Positions 1 to 5,564 of a DNA stretch of 14,656 bases are shown here, piece after piece. Both the position numbers and the translations under genes were made by a program. The stretch is taken from contig CAZPMT010000141.1 of assembly GCA_964587655.1 (NCBI GenBank), forward strand, positions 1 to 14,656. The letters are read 5' to 3'. The number at the start of each line of letters is the position of its first letter. Position 1 is the stretch's first letter. This DNA is from CAZPMT01 sp964587655. Lineage in GTDB: Bacteria; Hydrogenedentota; Hydrogenedentia; Hydrogenedentales; SLHB01. The notes beneath the pieces are model-generated. The model was given only the letters and a program-made list of their open reading frames with translations, was not told the origin of the DNA and did not search any database.

Positions 1-2
1 TG

Positions 3-401
3 CACCAGGGGCGCGCCGCGTGCGAGATGAATCCTTACGTGCGGATTTTGGGCGAAGCACAGGCCCTTGTTTCCGGCATCGACGTGTGCGTCGTGAAACG
101 CGGCGTCACAAGAGGCTCCGGCGAAGAGTGCACGACGGAACAATACGCCCGCCGCAATGCCGGCGCGGTCCACGTCCCTCCACGGCGCGCCTGCGAACTG
201 ATCCGCAAGACGGCCGAGGCCGCCGCACTAGAACTGAAACAGCGGCCGCCGGACATCATTCCTTTGCGCGGTCCTTTCGAGAGTATGGCCCTGCTCCGCC
301 CGGATAAGGAAGGTGAACCGAGGAGCATCTCGCGCGCGTCGCACCCGAGGTCCGTCATTCAACTCATGCGCATGCCGCTCGCGGCAAAACCCGTCGCGTG
401 A
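3..401 (+). CDS. 3' part of probable M55 family (DppA-like) D-aminopeptidase
   Basis: The frame is open from the window edge (HQGRAACE precedes the first Met), so the true start lies upstream and only the last 132 codons are seen. The pattern 'SGIDVCVVKRGVTRGS' followed by 'PPRRACELIRKTAEAAALEL' resembles the C-terminal part of M55 (DppA) zinc peptidases, where a 'pGvetvvVKeg' strand precedes a helix containing 'ArelIr'. Members of this family hydrolyse D-amino-acid or other small peptides. The zinc ligands and nucleophile-containing core lie outside the window, so catalytic competence cannot be judged. The stop TGA lies one base from the stop of the convergent sulfotransferase gene, with no obvious terminator between them. 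The family call rests on a remembered local pattern and is moderate at best. Confidence 0.5.
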   Translation, partial: HQGRAACEMNPYVRILGEAQALVSGIDVCVVKRGVTRGSGEECTTEQYARRNAGAVHVPPRRACELIRKTAEAAALELKQRPPDIIPLRGPFESMALLRPDKEGEPRSISRASHPRSVIQLMRMPLAAKPVA

Positions 402-402
402 A

Positions 403-1602
403 TCAGGCGGCGTGATCGGTGCTGAAATCGAAGTATTCGAACACGTCGCGGTACTCCGCTCGAATGTGTTCGCAAGTCAATTCCCACTGATCGAGTGAAT
501 ACCGGTGGCTGCTCTTGAAACTGCGCATGGCGTCCTGCTGTGCCTTCAGGCACGCCCGAAAAGCGGGGGAGAGAGGAATTCCTAAGCGTTCGTACAACTG
601 GAGTACGGCGCGTTCGGGATAAGCGGTAAGGTCGTCGTACCGGAGGAACGCGTGCCGGTCGGTCGGCCAGTGGGGGAGACGGCTAATGGGATGCCGGTAG
701 AAATAGTCGGCCATGCCGAGGATCATGTCGCGCAGTTGGAGTCCCAGTGGGTCATTGTCGAAGGTTTTCCAGTGAAACGACATCATGCTGAGGAGAGAAG
801 GGAGCGTTTCATATGGTCTGCGGACGTTGCACACGATCTTCGCGTCCGGAAACGTCCTGTTGATCGCTTCAATCTTCGCGCTGAACGACGGGTTTTTTGA
901 GAGGAATCGCTTGTTCGGGCCGTGAACATAGAGATGGCGCTGTACGCAAGCCTTGTAGCGCGCCATGATCCGGTCCTGTTCGCGCAACGGCACGTCGTCG
1001 TCAAAGCGGATAAGCGCCCAGAGCATCTCCGGGAATGGAAAGGGAAGCAATAGAAAGGCCGACGCGAAATACGGCAGCAATACCAGCTCATCTTCTTCCG
1101 GTTCGAATAGGGCCGTGTGGTGAATGGTTCGAAGGTTCTTCAGGGCGCGATCTTCAATGGCCACCAGCAGCCTGCGGCCGAAACCGCCGAGGGCACGGTC
1201 GGCCGCACCCACGGCGAACCAGAACTTGCGCTCGATGATCGCAGGCGCGAACAACAACTCCCACAGGTTGAACGTGGTGAAGTTGTCCGTGTCTTTCGAG
1301 AGGAGACGATGCAAGTAGGTGGTGCCGCTGCGATGAATGCCGACGACAAAAACGGGTTCCTTGACCTCGACGTCCCTGTATCCGTGGAAGAAAACATCGT
1401 CCAGCAGAAGCGCCGCCCGGTTAATTGCCTGCATGGCGAGAAAGAACGGTACGAAAAAAAGCAGCAGCAGCGCTCGCTTGAGCGTGAAGCGCGCCGCCGT
1501 CCCTCTTGAATGGAAGACGGTGCGATAGATCAGCTTCAGGAGGACTCGGAAACCCGCATACCGTGGTTCGCTGCGCATCCGCGTATGTTCAGCACCACTC
1601 AT
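403..1602 (-). CDS. Sulfotransferase family protein
   Basis: A 399-residue protein with the PAPS-dependent sulfotransferase signature. The 5'-phosphosulfate loop is VFVVGIHRSGTTYLHRLL at residues 84-101. The 3'-phosphate binding segment is AKIVCNVRRPYETLPSLLSM at 254-273, giving an Arg-Arg pair (261-262) and Ser269. 'FLSKNPSF' at 233-240 supplies a conserved Lys of the Sulfotransfer_3-type fold. A very hydrophobic stretch at about 43-60 (LLLLFFVPFFLAMQAI) suggests membrane attachment or an N-terminal amphipathic helix. The expected role is transfer of sulfate from PAPS to a carbohydrate, lipid or similar acceptor; the acceptor cannot be read from sequence. The ATG is preceded by AAAGGA with a 4-base gap, supporting this start. 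The gene is monocistronic as seen here, convergent with the M55 gene and divergent from the deaminase-like gene. Confidence 0.85.
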   Translation of the reverse strand: MSGAEHTRMRSEPRYAGFRVLLKLIYRTVFHSRGTAARFTLKRALLLLFFVPFFLAMQAINRAALLLDDVFFHGYRDVEVKEPVFVVGIHRSGTTYLHRLLSKDTDNFTTFNLWELLFAPAIIERKFWFAVGAADRALGGFGRRLLVAIEDRALKNLRTIHHTALFEPEEDELVLLPYFASAFLLLPFPFPEMLWALIRFDDDVPLREQDRIMARYKACVQRHLYVHGPNKRFLSKNPSFSAKIEAINRTFPDAKIVCNVRRPYETLPSLLSMMSFHWKTFDNDPLGLQLRDMILGMADYFYRHPISRLPHWPTDRHAFLRYDDLTAYPERAVLQLYERLGIPLSPAFRACLKAQQDAMRSFKSSHRYSLDQWELTCEHIRAEYRDVFEYFDFSTDHAA

Positions 1603-1822
1603 GGCATCCTTTTCCGTACGAGGTTCTCAAGACGCGGTCAACCCTGATGACTGATTCGGCGGGCGCCCATAGCTCTACACCGAAACGGCGACCACTAATA
1701 ATACAGCGGAGAGCCGGATTCGTTACACAGGAGAAGCATGAAAAACGGAGAATAGCGGGCTGCCTCGATAGGAATCGGCTTCCGTGCCCATTCGAGTACA
1801 AAGCGAGAAGCGATCTTCAGGT

Positions 1823-1851
1823 GGACACCGGGACAAGAGTGTAGTATCATT
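1823..1851 (+). promoter_or_regulatory. Sigma70-like promoter for the deaminase-like gene
   Basis: TGGACA (1823-1828) and TATCAT (1846-1851) are separated by 17 bases; each box matches the sigma70 consensus at five of six positions. Transcription would start near 1858, leaving a leader of roughly 30 bases with GGGAGGGAAGG as the ribosome site before the ATG at 1887. Prediction by eye only. The rest of the 1603-1886 divergent gap shows no gene I can support. Confidence 0.45.
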
Positions 1852-1886
1852 CGGTTCTTCAAATGCACAAGACGGGAGGGAAGGCC

Positions 1887-2843
1887 ATGGCTATCAATCT
1901 CATCAGCACACTGAAAGGCTCCTTGCTGGAGGGTTATTTTCCAGCCGGCTGGGACATGGAAGCGTTGGACGCCTGTTGTTCGCGTCCACCTGAGGCGATC
2001 ACGCAGAGGGAGAAGTGGTGGAACAAGAAGTTCGAGCCGGTCTCGTGCGAGACTCTGGCGGATTTCGACACGATGATGGGACACGAGATCGCGATCGAGA
2101 TCGCGAATGCGAAAAAGGCGCGGCGAGACATCGCTTTTATTCTGCCCGTGGGCCCGATGGGCATGTACCGCTGGGCCGTCTATTTCCTCAAGGAGTGGGG
2201 CTGCGACTGCCGGCACGTGCACGGGTTCAACATGGATGAATGGAGCGATCACGCCGGAAACACGTTGTCCCCGAAGGATCCGGGCGCGTTCCAGAACGCC
2301 ATGGAGCAGGCCTTCTACGGGCCTCTCGGAAAAGGGACCGCGCCGAAGAACCAGCGCCACTTCGCCACGAAGCGCGAGTTGCCGGCCTACGGCGATCAGA
2401 TCCGCGCGCTGAAGAAGAAAGGCGCAAGGCTCGTCACCGTGTTCGGCATCGGGCGCGCGTGCCACATCGCTTTCTGGGAACCGCATTTCGCCGCCGAGTT
2501 CAAGTCCGTGAATCGATGGAAGGCGGAGGAATTCCGGCTCGGCGCAAAGCTCCATCCGATGACCATCGAGCAAAACGCGATCACGAGTTTCAAGAGCCGC
2601 ACGACGCTCGTGCCCACGACCGCCAACACGATCGGACCGGGCCTGTTCCTGAAATCGGATCGGATCATCGGCGGGGCCGACGGCGCGCTGGGCCGCGGCA
2701 TGATGTGGCAGGGCCTCTCGTTATGGGCGACGCTCCATCATCCGCCGACGCCATGGATCCCGAGCACGTTCATGCCGACCTTGGCCGGACGGCTATTCTT
2801 CCTGAAAGAGCTCGCGGGACCCCTCGAAGCGGAATGCAACTAA
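1887..2843 (+). CDS. Glucosamine-6-phosphate deaminase (NagB)-like protein with altered active site
   Basis: 318 residues. The phosphosugar-isomerase/NagB fold is seen in 'ILPVGPMGMYRWAV' (85-98, equivalent to NagB 'GLPTGGTP'), 'HGFNMDEWSD' (112-121, equivalent to NagB 'TFNMDEYVG', holding the Asp72 base) and 'FGIGRACHIAFWEP' (186-199, equivalent to 'GGVGNDGHIAFNEP'). His193 and Glu198 match E. coli NagB His143 and Glu148, but the position of Asp141, part of that catalytic relay, is Ala191. NagB converts glucosamine-6-phosphate to fructose-6-phosphate and ammonia; this protein may use another substrate or lack deaminase activity. It is about 50 residues longer than E. coli NagB. The start at 1887 is preferred over the in-frame ATG at 1863 because GGGAGGGAAGG lies just upstream of it. 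It is transcribed alone and followed at once by dispersed-repeat copy A. Confidence 0.75.
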   Translation: MAINLISTLKGSLLEGYFPAGWDMEALDACCSRPPEAITQREKWWNKKFEPVSCETLADFDTMMGHEIAIEIANAKKARRDIAFILPVGPMGMYRWAVYFLKEWGCDCRHVHGFNMDEWSDHAGNTLSPKDPGAFQNAMEQAFYGPLGKGTAPKNQRHFATKRELPAYGDQIRALKKKGARLVTVFGIGRACHIAFWEPHFAAEFKSVNRWKAEEFRLGAKLHPMTIEQNAITSFKSRTTLVPTTANTIGPGLFLKSDRIIGGADGALGRGMMWQGLSLWATLHHPPTPWIPSTFMPTLAGRLFFLKELAGPLEAECN

Positions 2844-2849
2844 GCCAAC

Positions 2850-2988
2850 AACAAGAATGCGCGTTTGTTCGAGCGAGGCCGCGGTTTCCTTGAAGACCAC
2901 GCTTCTGGCAGGATATATTGCGCGCGAGCGTAGAACGCCACGTCATTCCCGCGAAGGCGGGAATCCAGTGCGGAGGTTCCGAGGCGGT
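2850..2988 (+). repeat. Dispersed repeat, copy A (3'-truncated)
   Basis: Starts 7 bases after the deaminase-like stop. It shares AACAAGAATGCGCGTT with copy B (3864) and then the segment from GCCGCGGTTTCC through TATATTGCGCGCGAGCGTAGAA. It includes the palindrome ATTCCCGCGAAGGCGGGAAT at 2945-2964 and the following CCAGTGCGGAGGTT. Homology stops at about 2988. The second palindromic arm present in copies B and C (ATTCCCACTTTCGTGGGAAT) is missing, so this is a shortened copy. It carries the promoter-like pair TTGAAG (2890-2895) and TATATT (2914-2919) with an 18-base spacer. The palindrome matches the ATTCCC-N8-GGGAAT pattern of Neisseria dRS3-type repeats and similar dispersed repeats in many bacteria. 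Confidence 0.85.
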
Positions 2989-3094
2989 GCACCCGTGGCA
3001 TCGAGTATTCTCTTGTAGTCTTGTATACTGTGGCCTGGGGATGCGCTTCTTGTGCACCTGTTGCAGCGGATAAGCAACGCTTCGGAGGGCATCA

Positions 3095-3364
3095 ATGATT
3101 GTAGTGCCAACACTTATCGCACTTGGTTTCCTTTGGCACAATGGTAGTTTGGCTTGGATGTGCTGGCTTGTGGCGGGATTCGGCGTCTTCGCATGGCTAT
3201 GTGGAAAAACTTACCTCACTGCCTTGCATAACCTTGAACAGGGACATGAAACCGATCCAAAGGTTCTTGTTTTTTGGACATGGATAGCAAATATCGTTGT
3301 ATGGATTCAATGGATACTTTGCATCGTAGCGACCGTAACATCGCTTGCGATGCCTCGGAGCTAA
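3095..3364 (+). CDS. Small hypothetical membrane protein
   Basis: 89 residues, not recognised. It has GGAGG 6 bases before the ATG and ends in TAA. The sequence is rich in Trp, Leu, Val and Ala: a short hydrophobic segment at about 2-14, a second at about 18-36 (LAWMCWLVAGFGVFAWLCG), a polar loop at 37-57 (LHNLEQGHETDPK) and a long hydrophobic helix at about 58-84 (VFWTWIANIVVWIQWILCIVATV). This predicts two or three membrane passes. The base composition is clearly more AT-rich than that of the flanking core genes, which suits acquisition by transfer into this repeat-rich island. A possible -10 (TATACT, 3024-3029) lies upstream without a convincing -35. No function can be assigned. Confidence 0.6.
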   Translation: MIVVPTLIALGFLWHNGSLAWMCWLVAGFGVFAWLCGKTYLTALHNLEQGHETDPKVLVFWTWIANIVVWIQWILCIVATVTSLAMPRS

Positions 3365-3416
3365 CCAATCAACAGGAAGAAGTCTGCATCTCTTAAAACA
3401 CGCACAAGGAGGGGCG

Positions 3417-3560
3417 ATGAACCTGATAATCGAAGATCTGACCCCATATCCGCCCCATATCCGCCGCCCCAAGATTTGTAGTGCTCGACTTCGACAATAC
3501 CGACGACTGGGCGCCCAAGCTTTCATCTGTACTGCGCCCGCATGTGCCGGAGTCTGCTGA
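3417..3560 (+). CDS. Possible 47-residue ORF, perhaps a gene start cut by a repeat
   Basis: The ATG follows a strong AAGGAGGGG ribosome site. The first residues (MNLIIEDL) run directly into the inverted-repeat element at 3433-3596, whose sequence supplies the remainder (TPYPPHIRRPK...), ending at a TGA. The good translation signal beside a repeat-derived tail suggests that the native 5' end of a gene was disrupted by repeat insertion. A different frame inside the repeat reads VVLDFDNTDDWAPKLSSVL, which looks more protein-like but has no start of its own. No function is assigned. Confidence 0.25.
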   Translation: MNLIIEDLTPYPPHIRRPKICSARLRQYRRLGAQAFICTAPACAGVC

Positions 3561-3596
3561 ACAGGGTCGAATGGGGGTCGAATGGGGTCAGGTCTT
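3433..3596. repeat. 164-bp inverted-repeat (MITE-like) element
   Basis: The left end AAGATCTGACCCCAT (3433-3447) and the right end ATGGGGTCAGGTCTT (3582-3596) are inverted repeats matching at 14 of 15 positions. Each end also has an 11-bp tandem duplication: CCCCATATCCG twice at 3442-3463 and GGGTCGAATGG twice at 3564-3585. No transposase is encoded inside. The 'AAGACCTGACCCC' end is, from memory, frequent beside small transposases in other genomes, which fits a non-autonomous element. Confidence 0.55.
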
Positions 3597-3863
3597 GACT
3601 TATCAGGTCCTTGGAAACGAGTGAAATCCGTGAAGATGGCAACCACTTTTTGCGGGGCTGTAGGCGGATCGGGTTGAAGTGACGGGTTTGACGGCTCCGT
3701 TGATGGGCGCGGAACGGAAGCTGCTCGTGAAACGCAACACGAGCGTCATCCTGACTACAGGACATCGAACGTCTCGTGCGGCGATGCCGCGTTGACCTGG
3801 GAGAACCGGCCTGCCTTGGTGACCGTCTTGTCAAGCGTGAAGTTCTGTTTCCACTCATCCACG
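3597..3863. other. Gene-free stretch between two repeats, possibly decayed coding sequence
   Basis: No open frame with a start and ribosome site is seen. Short stretches read plausibly as protein in different frames, such as GAERKLLVKRNTSVILTT on the plus strand and VDEWKQNFTLDKTVTKAGRF on the minus strand. They are interrupted by stops and overlap each other, so the region looks like gene remnants or is simply non-coding. Confidence 0.3.
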
Positions 3864-4215
3864 AACAAGAATGCGCGTTCGTGTGTCCGATCCGGGCCGC
3901 GGTTTCCTTGAAGATCATGCTCCAGGCAGGATATATTGCGCGCGAGCGTAGAATGCCACGTCATTCCCGCGAAGGCGGGAATCCAGTGCGGAGGTTGCGA
4001 GGCGGCGTGTGTGTCCTGGATTCCCACTTTCGTGGGAATGGCGCCATGGAGATCCAAGATGAGCGACCAGAGTCCGGCCCGGTCCTCCTTTCGGAATCGT
4101 CTTCAGCGGCCAGGTCGGTCGCTCCTGATAATAGTCGCGGTCTTCTGCATTCTTCTGACGCCCAATGCATTCGCCTATCTCGATGCGGGAGCGGGCGGTC
4201 TCATCATTCAACTGG
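3864..4215 (+). repeat. Dispersed repeat copy B, left arm of the 339-bp direct repeat
   Basis: Bases 3877-4215 match 5110-5448 without gaps, with about 16 mismatches counted by eye (about 95% identity). The mismatches cluster next to the promoter-like -10 box and in the last codons. The leading 3864-3879 part is shared with copy A. The unit contains TTGAAG (3908-3913), an 18-base spacer and TATATT (3932-3937). It then has two palindromes, at 3963-3982 and 4020-4039, that together form a larger inverted repeat, and the first 52 codons of the YLDAGTGS membrane-protein gene. Homology ends at CAACTGG, exactly where the REP-like palindrome at 4216 begins. Confidence 0.9.
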
Positions 4216-4340
4216 AAATGGGGGACAGCCACCTATTTGTTGATTCTCCGTTCGAGCTTGCACCTCCTGCTGGCATGCTTGGACAAGCTTGCGTCAGGCG
4301 TGTCTCAATGCAGATCCGTGAAGCCTGGCTTTGGTCTTGA
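4059..4340 (+). pseudogene. Truncated duplicate of the YLDAGTGS small membrane-protein gene
   Basis: The first 52 residues (MSDQSPARSS through YLDAGAGGLIIQL) match the intact gene at 5292 except for Ser36 to Asn, Thr45 to Gly-context changes around 'GAGG'. After LIIQL the reading frame runs into the palindrome at 4216 and then into antisense mqsA sequence, giving an unrelated tail (EMGDSHLFVDSPF...) that ends at 4340. The second membrane helix and the basic C-terminus are lost. The signal/TM segment is intact, so a short chimeric peptide could be made, but the gene is best regarded as a broken copy left by the duplication. Confidence 0.8.
4216..4238. repeat. REP-like imperfect palindrome at the duplication junction
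   Basis: The arms AAATGGGGG and CCACCTATTT surround a 4-base loop, ACAG; pairing is imperfect but the outer AAAT/ATTT and inner GG/CC bases match. It begins at the first base after homology with copy C ends. From memory, closely related AAAT-GGGGACAG-ATTT palindromes are common next to IS200/REP-associated (Y1) transposases. No transposase is present here. Confidence 0.5.
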
Positions 4341-4719
4341 CTGCCAGGTACTTGCGGATCGGCAAACGGGACCCGCCTGCGACGACGTAACGCAATCGGC
4401 CCTCGTCCATCATCTTGTGTATGCCCTGTACAGTTACACGCATGACCTTGGCCGCTTCTTGAACACTGGCGAGTTCCGCCGCTACAACACGCGTTGCGTC
4501 ATGCCGCGCCATGTGTTCCGCAAGAAGACGTGCAATGCGCCGTTCCGATTTCAGGGACCAGAATCCTTCTCCGCAGGAATCACAGAACTGGCCATCGAGC
4601 CCGGAAATGTCCAGAGGCGGATAACCGGAAGGATGGAAGCGTTCGTCTTGATTCTTTCTTGTGCGCATGTTGCCTTTGGCGCCGCATGCGGGGCAGTCGA
4701 CCCATTTCTTTTCGCGCAT
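4294..4719 (-). CDS. mqsA: MqsA-like antitoxin with YgiT-type zinc finger and excisionase/MerR-like HTH
   Basis: 141 residues. The N-terminal half has two CxxC knuckles, CPAC at 9-12 and CDSC at 46-49, with the 'DISGLDGQFCDSCGEGFW' context (37-54) typical of YgiT/MqsA zinc fingers. The C-terminal half (about 83-127) contains 'SVQEAAKVMRVTVQGIHKMMDEGRL', an excisionase/MerR-like winged-helix pattern instead of the XRE-type domain of E. coli MqsA. By family, MqsA binds and inhibits the MqsR RNase and represses the shared promoter. Its start is set at 4719: GGAGG inside the end of mqsR sits 9 bases before that ATG, whereas the alternative ATG at 4728 directly abuts it. The gene follows mqsR by one base, consistent with translational coupling. 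Its 3' end overlaps the tail of the truncated duplicate on the other strand. Confidence 0.85.
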   Translation of the reverse strand: MREKKWVDCPACGAKGNMRTRKNQDERFHPSGYPPLDISGLDGQFCDSCGEGFWSLKSERRIARLLAEHMARHDATRVVAAELASVQEAAKVMRVTVQGIHKMMDEGRLRYVVAGGSRLPIRKYLAVKTKARLHGSALRHA

Positions 4720-4720
4720 A

Positions 4721-5035
4721 CTATCCATCCTCCAATGATTTGAAGGAGATGACAACCGTGGTGTCATCCACTATCTGCACCTTAACATACGCAGGTGTCT
4801 CCGCAATTCTCGGATGATAGACATCCTGCCAAAGAGCCGAATCATGAAGCGTAGTCATCGACTTGTAGAAATCCTTGCCCTCAAATCCCAGCACGCATTC
4901 AGCCAACTGTGATACTTCAACGTAGCCAAAGTCGCGCGCCGCACACTGTAACGCCGTCCGAGTCACTCGATAGGCGTCCTGCCGAATGAGCGTCTTGACG
5001 CTCGACAAGGCATAGTGAGGAGTCCGCTTCTCCAT
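4721..5035 (-). CDS. mqsR: MqsR toxin, mRNA interferase
   Basis: 104 residues, closely resembling E. coli MqsR (98 residues). It begins MEKRTPH and contains DFYKSMTT (55-62) and WQDVYHPR (69-76). The E. coli catalytic residues Lys56, Gln68 and Tyr81 correspond to Lys58, Gln70 and Tyr83, all present, so the toxin should be active as a ribosome-independent mRNA interferase (family specificity GCU). The toxin gene precedes the antitoxin gene, as in E. coli mqsRA. The short leader contains an operator-like inverted repeat. The pair is flanked by 339-bp direct repeats, which suggests arrival or retention as a cassette in this accessory island. Confidence 0.93.
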   Translation of the reverse strand: MEKRTPHYALSSVKTLIRQDAYRVTRTALQCAARDFGYVEVSQLAECVLGFEGKDFYKSMTTLHDSALWQDVYHPRIAETPAYVKVQIVDDTTVVISFKSLEDG

Positions 5036-5045
5036 GCGTAAACGT

Positions 5046-5059
5046 TACCATATCAGGTA
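5046..5059 (-). promoter_or_regulatory. Candidate mqsRA operator
   Basis: TACC and GGTA are inverted around a 6-base spacer, 10 to 23 bases upstream of the mqsR start; the wider sequence GTTACC...GGTATAAC extends the symmetry imperfectly. A further AACCTT half-site lies at 5069-5074. E. coli MqsA binds ACC-N5-GGT palindromes at its own promoter, so the spacing here is similar but not identical. The AT-rich surroundings could hold the promoter. Because the antitoxin has a different DNA-binding domain, its true site may differ. Confidence 0.35.
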
Positions 5060-5109
5060 TAACTTTTCAACCTTAAAATGCGCAAAGGGCGGCCGGAGCG
5101 CGTGCGCGG

Positions 5110-5448
5110 GTTCGTGTGTCCGATCCGGGCCGCGGTTTCCTTGAAGACCAGGCGTCAGGCAGGATATATTGCGCATCGGCACAGAACGCCACGTCATTCC
5201 CGCGAAGGCGGGAATCCAGTGCGGAGGTTGCGAGGCGGCGTGTGTGTCCTGGATTCCCACTTTCGTGGGAATGGCGCCATGGAGATCCAAGATGAGCGAC
5301 CAGAGTCCGGCCCGGTCCTCCTTTCGGAATCGTCTTCAGCGGCCAGGTCGGTCGCTCCTGATAATAGTCGCGGTCTTCTGCATTCTTCTGACGCCCAGCG
5401 CGTTCGCCTATCTCGATGCGGGAACGGGCAGTCTCATCATTCAACTGG
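5110..5448 (+). repeat. Dispersed repeat copy C, right arm of the 339-bp direct repeat
   Basis: Matches 3877-4215 base for base apart from about 16 substitutions. It contains the palindromes ATTCCCGCGAAGGCGGGAAT (5196-5215) and ATTCCCACTTTCGTGGGAAT (5253-5272). Read outward from CATTCCC to GGGAATG, these form one nested inverted repeat with CCAG/CTGG inner edges. This arm leads into the intact small membrane-protein gene, so it is likely the ancestral position, with copy B as the partial duplicate. Confidence 0.9.
5141..5170 (+). promoter_or_regulatory. Repeat-borne sigma70-like promoter upstream of the small membrane-protein gene
   Basis: TTGAAG (5141-5146) and TATATT (5165-5170) are separated by 18 bases. 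The same boxes and spacing occur in copy A (2890-2919) and copy B (3908-3937), while spacer bases differ among the copies; this pattern suits a conserved promoter. Transcripts would begin near 5177 and run through both palindromes before reaching the ATG at 5292, so the leader would be strongly structured. Confidence 0.4.
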
Positions 5449-5564
5449 CCATCGGCGCTTTTCTTGGGGTTCTGTTGACCGCGAAACTGTGGTGGATGAA
5501 ACTCAAGATGCTTCTCGGGCAGGTCTTCGGAGGAGGCAAGAAGGACATTGGGAGTGATCGGTGA
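5292..5564 (+). CDS. Small YLDAGTGS membrane protein
   Basis: 90 residues. A basic N-terminus (FRNRLQRPGR, 11-20) is followed by a signal-like or transmembrane helix (about 21-38), the motif YLDAGTGS (40-47), a second helix (48-66) and a basic, Gly-rich tail (MKLKMLLGQVFGGGKKD). Small proteins with a Y-L/I-D-P/A-G-T-G-S motif followed by 'LIIQ...G...KLxWxxLK' are widespread and often lie in surface-polysaccharide or envelope loci; their biochemical role is not known to me. Its 3' end overlaps the methyltransferase-type gene by 11 bases, so the two are probably co-translated. A truncated duplicate lies at 4059, on the other side of the toxin-antitoxin pair. Confidence 0.8.
   Translation: MSDQSPARSSFRNRLQRPGRSLLIIVAVFCILLTPSAFAYLDAGTGSLIIQLAIGAFLGVLLTAKLWWMKLKMLLGQVFGGGKKDIGSDR

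Noticed and set aside
1695..2573. 292-codon minus-strand frame opposite the NagB-like gene
   Set aside because: It is antisense to a recognisable gene with a good ribosome site and has no domain of its own.
3776..4243. Open frames across the repeats reading HSREGGNP, VIPAKAGIQ or WIPAFAGMT on either strand
   Set aside because: These phrases are translations of the ATTCCC/GGGAAT palindromes and occur identically in each repeat copy; they are repeat artefacts, not proteins.
2850..5448. CRISPR array
   Set aside because: There are only three copies, hundreds of bases apart and of unequal length, with no regular spacers and no cas genes.
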